Assembly (NCBI GenBank): GCA_037013685.1
Contig: CM072894.1
Location: 17,602,949 to 17,666,948 of the forward strand
DNA length: 64,000 nucleotides
DNA from: Acridotheres tristis
Taxonomy: Eukaryota > Chordata > Aves > Passeriformes > Sturnidae
Direction: 5' to 3'
In this document: in pieces, positions 32,601 to 47,600 of the stretch
Layout: each line of letters opens with the position of its first letter
Position numbering within the stretch: position 1 is the stretch's first letter
Notes under the pieces: generated by a model
The model's input: the letters and a program-made list of their open reading frames with translations, nothing else
Database searches by the model: none
What the model was told of the DNA's origin: nothing
Position numbers and translations under genes: made by a program

Positions 32601-35600
32601 CATATGCTGTGCCCAAATTTGTCCATCTACAACATTACACACAGGTAATGTTGCTATGTCAAGGGAAGTGTAATAAACCTCATTTTTTCCATGCAAGAGC
32701 TTCTCAGCCCTTGTATGAGGTGAAATTTAATATGTGATTTTTTTTAAATCCACAACCATTTAACAACATTTATAAACATGAAAGCTAATAAGAACAGTAA
32801 TGTCTTGCACAGAGTTGGAAATGCACTTTCTCTCAGAGGGTCCTGGGCTGTTTCACTGGCTGCAGAAGAATCCCTTTACCTATGACAGCTGGGCTGATTT
32901 TCTGCCATGCTGGCTGCAGGGTGAGTTTTGCACTGACTTCACAAAATAGTCAAGCTGGCAGGCAGAAAACAAAGTAGGCATTTTGGCTGTACACAAAACA
33001 ACCAAACAACAACAGGGTGTAGGAGTAACAAAGAGTGGGGCAACTAATAAGCTCTGTTGGGACTTTAAATAGGAAGACTACTGTTACTGTTACAGGTATT
33101 TTATGTCTAATCCAATAAAAACTAGGAAACTATCTTCAGTGAACTTACATCAACAGAATTTTGGATTCCCATTTCTTTAAAATTAATGCCATATCAACCC
33201 TAACAACGTCCTATTGAAGTAGTTTGGGCCTTAGTTTAAAAAAACCAACACAACACCACCATTTAAATTAGCAACTCCATAAACAGCATCCTTGCCTTCC
33301 CCTTGGAGGGAACTTACCTATTAACTGAGACATGATCCTACTGACCTCTAAGAACTGTGAAGGGAGAAGCCCAAAGCAGCATTTGCAGTACATACAAATG
33401 TCTATGTGGACAGTTTCACACCAACATCTCAAAAAACCCTGTTATTTCAATGTGATTTCTGGCATACTCTGAATAAAGGTAATAACTTTGCCCTCAAGTT
33501 TTCAGAGTTCACAGACATGGACTGATTTTTAGACATCTGAGAACTCTGATCTGGGAAGACAACTTTTCATTATGACAGTATATTTCTCCCTCTTTATCCT
33601 AACAGAAGCATCTAAATACAGAAAATAAAGTCTTTAAATTCTGTGATTTTTAAGCTTTTGAAAATATATAGAGCATGTAACCCTGTGTTCTCCCTGCACG
33701 CAGAGCTTCCACAGCCTCTTAGGGCTAAGAGCCCTACTTTCTTTTCTGCTTTTCTATCTAACAACTTTTTAGTATATCTGGCCCATAGAAATGCCCTATA
33801 TTTGGCATAAGAAATCTATATTAAAATGAAAAATAAAATTGTAAAATGTACTAATACACATCCTGTGAAGCACTGTTTAGAAAGGGTACTTTGGTTTCTT
33901 TTGGCTAAAGGAAAGATACTAAACAGTTAATCTGTACGCTGTAATTAAACGGGAAAAAAAAAGAAAAAGAAAAAAAAGGAAACCAGAAGTGGAGCACATG
34001 TTAAATATGCATTTGCATCAAAAAGTCCCTTTTGGCTCTAAAGTAAATAAAAACAAAAATATACGTTGCAAGGAAAAAGAAAACTCAGGCACAAAAAGGA
34101 CAAGTTTAAAACATGCAGTGGGGTTGTGGGACAGCTACCAGCAGGTATTGTATGTTCTCTTTCTGACATAACCAAATAATAAAACCATCAGCAAAATATA
34201 AGCACTTTTATAATTAGCTTGCTAGAGATTTATACAGATGGGGACTCAGATGATCATGAATGATTCCTACTGACTTCTGGTAAGAATGTTTACAGTTGCT
34301 CCAAACAAGAATCTGGACCCAGAGTTGTCGACAGATAATTATAATACTTACATTTATTCTACCATAACTGAGCAAGCCCCAGGTTTGAACTCCCTCATAA
34401 CTAAACACATCACTGTGTTTAACATGGTAGACAGCTGAACATCAGCTCTCCTATTTCAAATACCAGACCAAGCAACAGGACAATGAACCAACCCCCAGCT
34501 GTTGGACAACAAATACACTTGATCATGACTGCAATCAAACTCTACACTCGCTGAAGAACAGATTAGGTAACAGAAATTGCAGTACCTTAGGAACTCGGTG
34601 AGCTGGAGAAACCATGGCTGGCCAAACTATACTATAAGCAGCATTTCTTTGTCCCTGAAAGAAGAAGCATCTTTGCTGATGATTGCTTGAGTGCCTGTGC
34701 AGGTAGTTACGATTGCACAAGGAAAAGATTATGTGGGAGCCAGTCACAGAACCTGTTAACAGATAAATTAAAAAATATTAATATTTTTTTCTACTTCCAC
34801 ATTACAAAATGGAAAGTATGCAAAAAGAAGAGCATCATGTAAAACAAAGCACAGAACTCATATCGCTGCCAAATTCAAATCTTGTATTGTTTAAGAAAGT
34901 GCAGAAAGAACAAGAAGAAATGAGAACAAAAAAACTTCCCAAACAATACTTTGAAGCTTTATAAAATACCAAATCTGCTTTGGCTTGATGCATTACAAAG
35001 CAGTGTGGGTAAGTTCCCCACAGTTTACAGACAGGAATGACGCTCTAACTGGCCTCTGCTTGAAGCAATTTGCACGGCTGTACTGTTCAAGGCTTGGCAA
35101 AGCAGTTAAGAAGTCACAATAGCAAAACAAGAGAAGACAAAAGAAGAAGATTTAATGTTATTTCATACAGTATTTTCAGCTGTATTTTTGCAGAACTGGT
35201 CACAGATTTGAGCATAACAAAGGTAATATTGCTCTTTGTCTTGTTGCTCAAGACAAAGAGAACAGTTCATTTTGTTCAGGGGGTAACAGAAGAAACTTCA
35301 GGAGATATTTTTAATCTTGGCCAGAAGTAATTGAAGGGATTAAAATTTGCAATTTAGTTGGAGTATTTGTATCAGATTTCCATGTAATTCATATGGGAAT
35401 TTGGGACAAAAGTTTCATAACTCGAACTTGGTTGTTGGGCAATGACATATTTTGCCTCCGCAAAAAAGGAGAAAAGGAAAAAAAGAAAAAAGGAAAAAAG
35501 AGAAAAGCAAGGGTAATTGAGGCCCAAAGGCTCTCAGAGACATCAAAACCAAAATAATGCACCACAAAAGAAAATGCTAGCATCAAAACCAGGAAATTCA

Positions 35601-38600
35601 AAAGTATTATTGACACTGCCCAATTACATTACAACTACACACTGTGTATTCCCACTACTCACATGTTCTACAATACAAACACACGTTTTTTATCTGAAAC
35701 GTAAGTTTAACATAACAGTGGATCTGCTTCTGAAAAATGTCATTATGTATACAAGTACAAGAGCAGTCTTGTGGCAAGTAACCCAGATTAATAATTATTC
35801 TACAGTAAAAAGTTTTTGTTTAAATAGAACTAAACATTTTTATATCACAGAAATTAAGACATTAAATCTACTGCATATTTTGTAACCATGTAAAAATGTT
35901 TGTTTCCAGAAGAGTTTCTTTCATATCTTGCATGTTGTTATTCTATTGTACCTTTCTTTCTTTCCTTTGGATGCATTTATCATGTTTAGATGCAGAAATT
36001 ATCCTTCCACATGTGCAATCTTTCAAAGACAAACCTTTTACAGTATTCTATCACATACAGAAGACTTGAGTTATGCACCAAGCCCGGACTGAATGAAATA
36101 CCTGCATTGAGATTGTGTTAGAAATGTTCCCGACTGTCTCTTTGCACTGGTCAGGGCTACATTTAGCTACCAATATCTGAAAAGTTAAAACCTAGGTGTA
36201 GAAACTTGTACTCAAGCAAATGTTTACTTTGTTGTTGTGTTTTTAGTTTGTTTTGTTTGGGGTTTTCACTTGGATTTTTGTCTTTTGTTTTGTTTTTGTT
36301 TTACTTGTTGATAAATAACAAAGTGGTACTGAAGGGTGAGGTTCACCTCAAGCTCTCAGTATAACATAAATACCCAATGGAAGCTGACTGTTTCAAAACA
36401 GAAGAAAGTGTCTCCAAGGAAGTGGAGCTGCCCAGTTAGCAGTGGGTTGGATTGATTTGGTAGCCTATTAACCAGAATTTAAACAGCAGACTCATAATCT
36501 ACTTTCCTGGAGTCTCCTTCACAAGAAAGAAAATCATTGCCCAATTAACAAAAACGACCCAAACATACAAAAAAGGAGAAAGGATCACCTAAACTGCAAC
36601 TGTAAGCACGTCCAAAGAACCCAAAGCATCCTACAAACTCCCTGTCTGGTTTGTACTCATTTCTGGAACTTGGAAGTACATAATCTGCTGAGGCAGCAAC
36701 TTTTGGGCCATCAGAAGTAGCCAAGAAGTAGCAATCACTCTGACAGTGTAGGCCAAGTTGCCTCTCTTACAAAGTGCAGTTGAAGTACCTTGCTCTTAGC
36801 ACAGTTAAAGGTATTACAAAGATATCCAAATCCCACACTCACTGATGTGGTTAGCTGAGGTCCACATGGATATCAATATGTGAACATGTATTTTAAATGT
36901 TCTGCTTGATGCCCACAATGCTCCCCGGGCACCTTGCCTACTGTGTCACAATTTAATTGGGGAAGAAAAGGTGCAAGTGTGCTTGTCAGTTATTTCCAAC
37001 GTGCCCCTCCAAATACACACTCTTAAATACATTAAACCATGTTCATGGGTGCATGTCTATCGACTAGCTCACATTCAGAAGGGATACCTTTTTATTCGGA
37101 ATAAAATTTTTACCTCTATTCTCTCAAAGATACACTGCAAGTGTTGTCACAAAATAACAGGATAATAAGGTACTGTAGCCTGTTGTTATTCTACTAACTA
37201 CTCATTATAAACCAGATGCATACAAAAATATCTACTGCTTAAACAGTTGAAATGAGACAAGCAAATAAGTATCACCATTCTAAAATACAATTCCCAAATT
37301 ATATCACAAGAACTATAAACACAGGACAACTAAACCTTTATTTGAAATATAAAAAATTATAAGAGAAAACATTCTCCTACAAAGTAAAAATAAAATTAAA
37401 TAAAATGGCATTAAAATACAATGAAGTTACTGGTCTATAATGAAAATCTGGACTCCATCTAGACACTTCCTTCCTTAAGAAGACCTTCTAATGCCTCCAC
37501 AGCTCCTTTTATTTTTCAAGCTCCCATATTCCCAGCTAATTCGATATAGCAACATCATCAATCACCTGAGACAGGAACAACTGTCTGTATTCTCTAAGTC
37601 TGGCTCAGAGATTCCCTCCTCCCCACCCCTTACATCCATCAAAGCTTTTCTCAGTGCCTTTATTTACTTTTGCAACACTGGGTGCTCAAGCACGTCCTTT
37701 TGTTAAGCTTTCCGTGTATACCAATTATTGTAAGATAGTTCATAACCATGGCATTTATGCATCTTCCAGCAGCAGCTGCAGCCACTGGAGAGCATGGTGT
37801 GTGAAGCTGGGTAGGCTGCTAACACAGCAGCACAGCCAGGATCCAAAGTTGACCCTTTATGTGTTTATCCTGTACCCCAACAGCAAGGCTACGTCACCTG
37901 CCATGTGCAATAGAATATTTACAATCAGCTGCACCAAGGAGAACGATCAGCAGTGTTAGCGAGTCACATCAGCAGCTCGGCTGCACGGAGCACAGAAAAT
38001 CGCTGACAACTGCTCCGCCGAGCCGCCACCGAAGGGCACCGTGCGGTCCCGGTGCGCGCACGTCCTGCCGGAGCCGCTGCATTCCTCAGCACACCTTCCA
38101 GGCTTCATCTGCGCTCATAATATAAATATGCACCGTGAGCTCTTCGGAATTACCAGATGCATTTATCTTGTGTGGAAATTACATTTCTTTTCCTTTTAAA
38201 CGAGTCAGTCAGAGGGGCTGAATATGGCATTCAAGAATTATGATGGGTGGGAGCATTTTTAAGTGACTGATTTTGCAGCACAGTGTGCCCTATATTTATT
38301 AGCCTTTTACTCTAGGGCTATTTTAATTGTTATCTGTTCATGCATGTTACACTATATAATGAAATGCTCCCATTTCACTCCTAGAGTGGAGAGTTTTTTA
38401 TGTGTATCTCTATTAATGACCCTTAATTAAGTTGATTTTAGTAATTTAAATGTGATTTTCCTCTGGTCAAGAAGTATTTTGAATGGGAGATGTTGAAAAT
38501 GAACTCTCACATAAGCCCTTTTCTAATGCTTTTTGTTTAACAGTTACAGCAATTTATCAAGCTATGTTTCCAATGAATGAAGTGTGGGGTAGCTGGGCAA

Positions 38601-41600
38601 AAAACTGCTCATTTACATGATTCATCAAATGTGATTGTTAGCAACCATTTTTTTGGTATTTATTCATGAAAGATTTCAATTTTCCAAGGAATTAACAAAG
38701 AAATAGTACCAATGGATAAACCTCATACCAGTTCTGAGCTACAATAAATACAAGGGTGCATCTCAAAAAAGATAAGAAATAAATTAACATATTTTAAAAT
38801 AATTTAATCATAGTATCAAGAGAAGCAGAGTACCAAAATTATTTAGGATTACAAGAATTAGCATCCAAAACTATTTAGGAAATAAAATCAACTTGCTCTT
38901 GATAAAGTTAACAACATCAAAAGCATTGTTCTGGCAACTCTTTTCAAAATATGTGATTTAATCTTTCTTTGTAAACTGAAAAAAGAATGACTGGAGATTT
39001 TCTTACTATATAATCATTTGGAGGTAAAACATTAGAGATCTTTCATTTGGCTTGTCAGGTAATTTTAATACTCTAGCATCATTTAGGTTCTTGTGCAAAT
39101 ACTCATTTTGCTGAAACTTCTGAGAATTAAAGTTTAAAATTAGGTATTAAAAATCACTAAGGGTAACAATATGTGGAATCCAGCCAATGCAACTAGGTAA
39201 GAATACATAGCTTCTTACTGCTAATTGCCAAATGTTCCCATTTTTCAATCCAAAATAATGGCTGTGGTTTGAAAGATCTTTACTTGTAATTGTAACTCTA
39301 ACTGTCTAATAAAACACTGACTTTGTAACCCCCCATGCAAATGTATGTCCAAGCTTCAAAAATAGGATGGGGAAGATTAAAGGTTCTTTCCAGCTCCGTG
39401 TAACCTGTGTAGCAGAAGAGCAGCTCACATTTCACATGCAATAACCTGTGCATTTGCTAAAAAAAGAAGAAAAAAAAAGAAAAGAAGAAAGGAAAAAAAC
39501 CTCCAAGAACAACATAGGGAAATGCCTGAGGCAGAAGCTGAAACTGATTGGGCAAAGTAGAAGGACAAGAGCCCTTGAAATTAAACAAAAGCAAATTCAT
39601 TCTGTTGACAGATGTTGATTACATCAAAGCCATGAAAGAACTTTTTTTTTTGGTTTCTCTTTTTTTTTCCTTTTTTGCAACTAATACCTCCACATTTTCT
39701 GTACATTACGGATATAATGTATCTTAATCAACATAATCCAACACATGATAATTCTCAAATTTGGTAAAAGCATATTGTAAGAAGGTCTTAACGACAGGCT
39801 TTTCCAAACAAGAGTGTATTCACATGGTCATGTCTGCATACCCGTGCTGGTCACGCCATCATCAGCCCCTTACTTCCAGGGGTTAACTGCTCTGGCAGCC
39901 AAATAAAATACAGAGAGCGCTGTGTAATTATGGAGACAGTCAAAGGGCAGACTCTATTTTGAAATCTATTTGCACAGACAAGGTCTTCCAATTTCGCTTA
40001 CAGGAAACAAGCTGGTAAAGGGGGTCTCCTCCTCTCCAGATGCTTTCCACACGTTTTTCCCACATCAGGAAATCGTGGACATGGACACCATGCAGCACTG
40101 TTTCCTGGATTGCAGAACTATGTCATTACAAGGAGAAGAGCAAGTCCGTGCTTGTGAGAAATATTTCCTCCTAATTGGATGTATTAGGGGAAAGCAAAAC
40201 CCATAAGGACTACTGAAAATGCGACTAGCAGCAATTTGTAAACAGGACGCAGCCACAGCTGTCACGATGGTACTGGAAAAAAGAAAGCAGAAATGAAAGG
40301 GTAAAAACACTCTGTTTTTAATAGCATGATTGGGGAAATGAAATATTCATCAGGATAGATGTGACTTCAGTTACAACAGCAACACATCGGTGAAAACTTC
40401 AACAACAGCGTGCTTACGACCCTACCCTGATAAACCGAAACACAGGCCAGTATCTTGCAAACATTATATTCTAATTGGGATTGTTTTATTTAATTTTTCT
40501 GGAAATTAACGACAGAAATTGTTTAGTTAATAGAGGCATTAACAGAACTGTTCTTGTTACTCTCCTAAGAGGCAATGAAGCAAAGCAATGGTCGAACGGC
40601 AACCAACTCCAAGGGAGAAGAGTCAGCCCTTCTGCCAGCATCACTGTCACTCCTCCATGCCACTGAAAAAAGTCAGTTCTGGCCCTCAGTTACACTCCTT
40701 GCTAATTACAATTCTGCCCTTACTTCATGCAGAGTGGAACTGGGCAATTTGTTGGCTATATGCCAATACAAATGAATCTGTAAATTTATAAACTACATGG
40801 AAACAGATTCTTGTTTGGCTTTACTTACTACGATTTAGTCTAGACTAACAGGCTAAAATGATGAATCAGTGCCTTCTAGAATAGTGCTGTGCTTCAAATT
40901 CATTATCCAGTCAAACTCAGGGCTGACAAAATAGCTGTTCTGCAAGTTGGTAAACTGGGAAACCACAGAGAATCAGAACCCCTTCTATTTACAGGAAGGA
41001 TGACAGCCTAAGGGTACTTCATCCCAATAATAACAACATTCAAGTACTGGTGCCCAGGTCATGACAAGCCATGACCCTCCCCATAGCTCCTTCAGGAAGC
41101 TGGCTCGATGCCACCTTTTATCAGCAGCAACTGACAGTGCAACTTTAACAAACAAGAAGAAAAAATTAGTATTATATCCTTCAAAATCTCCTTTGACCAG
41201 TTGAGCAGTTCTGTATATATACACACATGGAGTCACACCAAGGCAGTATAAGAAATAAATTAACTACTGAGTAAAATTCTGCTATCATTAAACAGTATTT
41301 CTCCCTTTTATTATAGGATTTTAAAAATAAAGAGTACAATCTAACTATAGCTGAGTGATATTCATTAATATACCAAAGGAAATGAATTGTCTATTACAGA
41401 ACACGGGATCAAGCTGTACAGACACTGGGAACAGGGCATTGCAGTCTTCCAACAGAGCCTTCCATCCCAGTGTTATTTCTACTACATTTTCTGTCTCTGA
41501 CAGAAAAACGCAGGAAAATAAAAAGACAGTGTTGTCTAAAGCAATATCACTGCAAAATGAGATAAGTCTAGTACAAAAGCTGGACAAAGCAATATTAAGG

Positions 41601-44600
41601 GTTTCAATCACAGTTACTATCAAGGGAATTCAGGCTACAGATCACAGCATCTGGCAAGTTTCAACTTCTCTGACTAGCAGGAGAAACATTCCTCTTATGT
41701 TACTGCATTCCTTTATTGAGTAAATTAATTTATCATAAAATGAATAAATTAGAATGAGAAACATATCTGTTCAGGCTTCCATATTTAAATACATTTTCTA
41801 ACCACTTTCTATCTATCGTTAGATTTTTTAAAAGATCAGAGAAATTACTTTTGCTTGAAAGATTGGTTGTTGCATTAACGATTTTGATTTTGTAGGGAAG
41901 TAACAACTATTGGAACAAGCTAGTTTAAAAAATAGCAGTTGTTTCAGATTAAAATAATAAGCTATTCAAACAGTCCTTACACACAGCACAATATCAAATC
42001 TTGCTGTTTATATGCATCCATCCACAGCTCTAACATTCATTGAATCCTACTGGGTTAAAATCTTTTCAGGTGCTCTGTGAAACAACTGGTTTTCAACTGG
42101 CATGTTTATGTTCTGCGTACGTTCCTGACACTATACTAAATGTTACGAAAAAATTTTTACTTTAACCTCTTAAATTTCTGCCTGAAATGGAAAAAATATG
42201 TCTGGATCACCATAAAATCCATTTCCCACCCTTTCAGTAGGCAAGTAACATATCTGTAATAAGAGTAATCTTTGCCTAGGAAATTTAGGAATGCTCCTGA
42301 ACATTGTATCAGGATGTTTTGCGTAGCCTGACACATGGGAAGAGAACAGGCAGTCAGTCTTTTTTCTGCAATAAGTATTTTCCATACACCTGCAGCCAAA
42401 TCTCTAAGGACATCGGATGATTTCTGAATCATTGGTCAGTCTTATCTCAGAATCAAGGAGAAAAGTGCACACGGCCAGTAACTTTGGGATGAATACTGTA
42501 ATAAAATAAGATTACATTACTACTCATCCGGTAAAATTGACAGCCAGTACTATTTCTTGCCTTGAGTTAAAAGTTGTTAATCACTTGTATCGTCCTATTT
42601 TCACATGAAAACACAAGTTAAGTTAGGACAGTAAGTCTTTTAAGCATGTGTCCTTTGCTAGAGTGAGGAGTCTAAGGTTGGGGAATTACACCCTATAATC
42701 CAGATTTCAAAATATATGAGCAGAGAGGTCTAAGAGTTTACAGTTTTTCCTGTTAAACTGCTGTGGTGGTGGTAGAAATAAGCTCTTATTTTTATTTCAA
42801 GAAAATGCTTTGCACAAGAAGATGTTCTAATCAAGACCTTGCTGCAGATAACTTGTAGCATCCTGATTAAAACATTTATTTTTAAACCTGTCAGTCATTA
42901 CTAGGTGCTATTAATGCATAACTTGGAAGCTTATTCATAAATATGTGACATTTGGGTCACTGAGTGAATTGTAATGATAGAATTATGAATCAAATTTGGA
43001 AGAGTACAGTTAAATGTTTGGGAGGTGTTTTAAATGTTTTTTAAACACCTTTCACTTATCTCCTTGCTCAACATTTACAAAGATCTCTTTTTAGCATAAA
43101 AATCCCTGTTTATCAAACAGTGATACAGGAAGAAGTTGTTTACGTTTTCAGAAGTACCAACATACATCACTTATGACAAAAAAACCAAGCACTCCATAAG
43201 AAATGCTCAATCACTGTCAATCATACACACCAAAATATACATAAACCAAAGCATGTGGTATGAACTGTATTAGATTCAAACTGAACACAGAATTACAACT
43301 ATAACAAACAAAACCCAAATAATTACTAGTGACTCACCGGCCTATTTACACATCTCACCAAACTATTGGAAAGGTAGGTAACCATAGAAACCTGTCAGCC
43401 TAAATTCAGCACTTCAAAATTTGTATTTAGCTTAAAATGCTGACAATTCTGTTACTATTTGACAAAATCCGTATTTTCAAAGGCTTCAGTTTCTGCTTTG
43501 GTACTTGAATAAATGCTTAAAATTATTTCATCTGTTGGTTACTAATAATTTGCCTTTTATATTTGATTTTACCCGAGTAAAAATTGCAGTTTATTCTCGT
43601 AATATAAAAGGTTAATAAATTTTATTATTGCAAATTAATTTCTAACATTTCTTTAATGACTGAAATTAAATAACAATGTAAAACAAAAACTTCTGCACTT
43701 ACTATTAAATGTTTTGCATATAGACTTTTTTAAGCCGCACACCAGCAGAAAAGAGAAATTACTCAAATTAACTGTTAAAGCTGAAATGCTAATAGCCTTT
43801 TCAACTTATACTTCTTTTTCACTGACAATTGCAATTTGCATGGCTTAAAATTTAATACTATCATTAGTACTAATGTCCTATATTTTACTTCATAATCTAA
43901 ATGAGTAAAATATTATTTTTGTAGTTCACTGGCTCTTATACTTAGGCTGTAATGTTCAGTGTGTATTTCATTATGTAGATGAGCAATGGAAGTTGTCTAA
44001 CATGATTTAAATGGGTCAACAGTATTTTCCTATTCACATTAATCATCCAGACAGCCACACACACAAAAAAATAGCCTTGAAAACTAACCTAGGAAATCTC
44101 TTTTTCTCAGTGACTCTTTCCACCACTCCAACAACAGCAAGCACATGTTCCAGCAGCCGGGCTCTGGGGACCCAGGCTGGGCTCTGCTCCCCTCGCCAGC
44201 GCGCAGCTCCCGCCGCTGCCCGCCCGCTCCGGGCTGCCCGCGGCCCCGTGCCAAGAATCATTCTCGTCCTGCCAACTTCAATGGGAGCTGTGTGTTGACA
44301 AACTGAGCAAATCTGAATCGGCAAAATTCATTCTTGGCACGGGGACACACAACTGTGCTGAAAGCAAAGGCGCGCTGCCTGCTCCGCTGCACTGGCAGCC
44401 GGCTTCTCCTGGCGTAAACACACTTGTCAGAGCTCCCACCAAAGTCAAAGGACACAGGATGAGGCCATTTATTGCCAATTGTTTATAAAACACATCAAAA
44501 TTAAGGGTTCTATTCTCAAGCTATGTAACTACTATCTACGGCCCACTTCATATACGGCATATGGCAAATAAAATGGCAATTTATAAATAACATAGCCCTT

Positions 44601-47600
44601 CTGTAGAAAGGGAAGCTGTTCTAATAAATGCTAAAGGGAAGAATGTAAGTATAAAACAGGCAGAAACTAACAGAATGATTGTGCACCAAACATTCAGACT
44701 CATTTATTAAAAAAATTATTTTTAAGCTAAAAAAAAACCCAACTAATTTCTGAACTATCTTCATCAGGTTATTCACTCACTTTGCACAGTTTATTGGATT
44801 ATTCTACAGTCTGATTTTCTAAGCTAGACAGAGTAAGCAAGGAGTCTTTGCAAGAATTTAGGTCTCAAACTCCTTTTTCTAGACCATAAAGAGTTTACAC
44901 AGTCTTTTCTGCACAGATAGTAAATCTGTAAGAAGAAATAAACTTTTTGTTTTCCATAAAATGAAGATAATCTAACTTGCCAGCAAAATATGACAGGCAA
45001 TTCTCCTGCGCATGTTTAGCTACCTTGTCTGCAGAACTGGGCAGTAATCTATGAAATTCTCTATAGGGATATCCATTTAATCAATTACTAATTTGTAAAC
45101 TCAACTCAGAACTTCTAGATTCAGTCAATCACACGCTAAGAATCCCACTGCATTATTTTTTTACATGGAAAATGTGAAGTCTATCTCAATCTACACGCAT
45201 GGCCTAGTGAAAAGTGATGTGACTGTGAATTTCGGTCTTACAGCCCTGGCCACAACTTCATAAATGTCAAGGCTCCTGATCTCCATTCAGTAGGCAAAAA
45301 GCTACAATAAAGTTGGTTCCGATGTGGCTGTTCCCGTGGCAATGGCACAGTCATTGAAAGCCTTATGGCCGTGCCTGGGCCATGCTTGCTCATCCTGCAG
45401 AGGTTGGTAGTCCACAGTCACCGCTTGTCACACCGGAGGAGACAGGAGAGAACTGCTGCCTTTCCCCAGACACCCCAGCAGATTATTTTCATCTGGTTGA
45501 ACTTCCAGCTGCCAACACCCCACCAACCTGTTTGCAACACACAGCTGGTTTCCACAGCTGTTGCAACAAGCTCTGCCCAAGTCTGTCCATCAGCTACCTC
45601 ATTCTATACCTGATTTTGTGAAGCAGATTTACAGAAGAGCTATTTGGACAAAACAGCCTCCAAATGAACAAAACCAAGACTGTCTTTATCAAGAAGATTT
45701 TAGAAACAGCCATTTCTGCAGTCTTTGGTTTGCCCTGCAATTACATTCTTGCCAGAAAACAAGTATTAGTTAAGGAGAGTACTCTATAACTCAAAACTCT
45801 TAGACAACATAATGGTACTACTCAGAAAGCTGCTGGGACAGTTATACCAGTAAAATAATTCTTGCTGGTACAACTTGATCTTTTTGAGCAACTGGTTTAA
45901 GAGAACTACTCTCTTGAGATGAGCTTCTGCTGATCTAGCAGGGTGTGTTAGAGCATGAATAAATTTTTATAAACCCAGACAAGACCCACTACTCTATTTA
46001 CTTCGTTAAAGAACACCCATTTCTACCATGACTCATAGGAGTTATGTTAATCAGTGCAGAACAACCAGAAATGGCTCAGAGAGGTTAGACCTGCCTAGCC
46101 ACCTCACAGGTATTAGCTCCAAAAAGACATGGCAGTGACATTAAGTCTTGTCATCACCTACCATTTCATCCATGAGGCATGAGTGTGACTCAATGCTCAG
46201 ATCTGCACAAATGGCTATGGGCAACACCTCCTCTCAGTGCCAACCCAGCATGTCTCCACTTTGTCCAGTTGGAAAGGACCTCACCTCAACAGCTCTAGAT
46301 GAGTTTACAAGCACCCTCAAGAGCTGAGAAGTGAAGCAGAATACAAACGGATCTGCAGTGACTGCACCATTTCTTACACAAAGCATCTCCATTTTACATG
46401 GAGGGAAGCTAGGAGTTCTTCTGTTGCTTCTGCCCAACTCCATCTTCACCTCTGTCTATCAGTAAATCTGACACTGAACAGCTGGAATTTATATGAGAAA
46501 CAAACTTGCCATTTTCTTTCAATGTTATGCCACATCTGTTGACTTTCTTTTTTAAAAAATACATAGGGCAGGACGTAATTTAAATTTATGTACAAGAAAG
46601 CATGAAACAGACAATCTGAGAAATGTACAAATTTCTACAGAGAACATGTGATATGCTGTAAGTATTAATGTATAAATTCAGATCGTGTTCATGACTTGCA
46701 ATAGTTCTTCATGGTTCAAAATGAGCTTGATCTAAAACAAAACACAGCTTTAAACAGGTTTTAACAATGAACACCTGAACATAAATATTTTTAAAATGTG
46801 AAAGTTGGAGTCTTTATAGAGTTGGTTAGAGTGGCTGGTTATTTTATAATCTAAACTGAAAAGAGAACAGTGAAACTTTCAAAAATACCCATGGAAGTTT
46901 TCTCAGGCTGCATACCAGAAGAGTATGTCTGCCAAAAGACCTCCAAGGAGCTCAGAAGAGCCCTTTATTCTCCCTTCTAAGGCTTCCATGCAGCAGGGCA
47001 GCTTGTTGAACACTTGGTTTTTAACAGCCTCCTTTTTCTTCAGAAATTACAAAGGGAAAGACATTACTGATTTGGAAAGGACATAATCTCTAAAAGGACA
47101 ATGAACAAACTTTCCATACCTTGTTTCTATGTTTTCTATGTCATAAAATATTTCCAGTGTTTTTCACTCAAATAATATTTTCAATATGAAGTACCTTGAG
47201 AGAACAAAAAAAAAAAAATTCAAACTTCCCTTGTCTTCCAAGGAACAGCCAGTTATCACGCAGATAAAGTCCTTTGCTAATGAACAGTTCAGTTGGTAAC
47301 ATTTACCAATCACATCTCCTAGATAATTTTAGAAACATAGCAATATAACATAATAACTATGACAAAATAGAGAGTTCTGAAACTTCTTATTATCCTAAAC
47401 ATAACCACATACTATATTTTCCTGCCTGAATTGCATCCAATAAACTACAGGACCTTACCCTGTGGTATGCAAATTTTCATGCTACTCTCTCACATTTTAC
47501 TCCTACAATTAAAACATGCTCTATTCTGGTTACATGACACATCTTATGAAGTGAAGGTCACTGCAGTTAAGTAATTACATATGACTGTGAATCTATTAAA

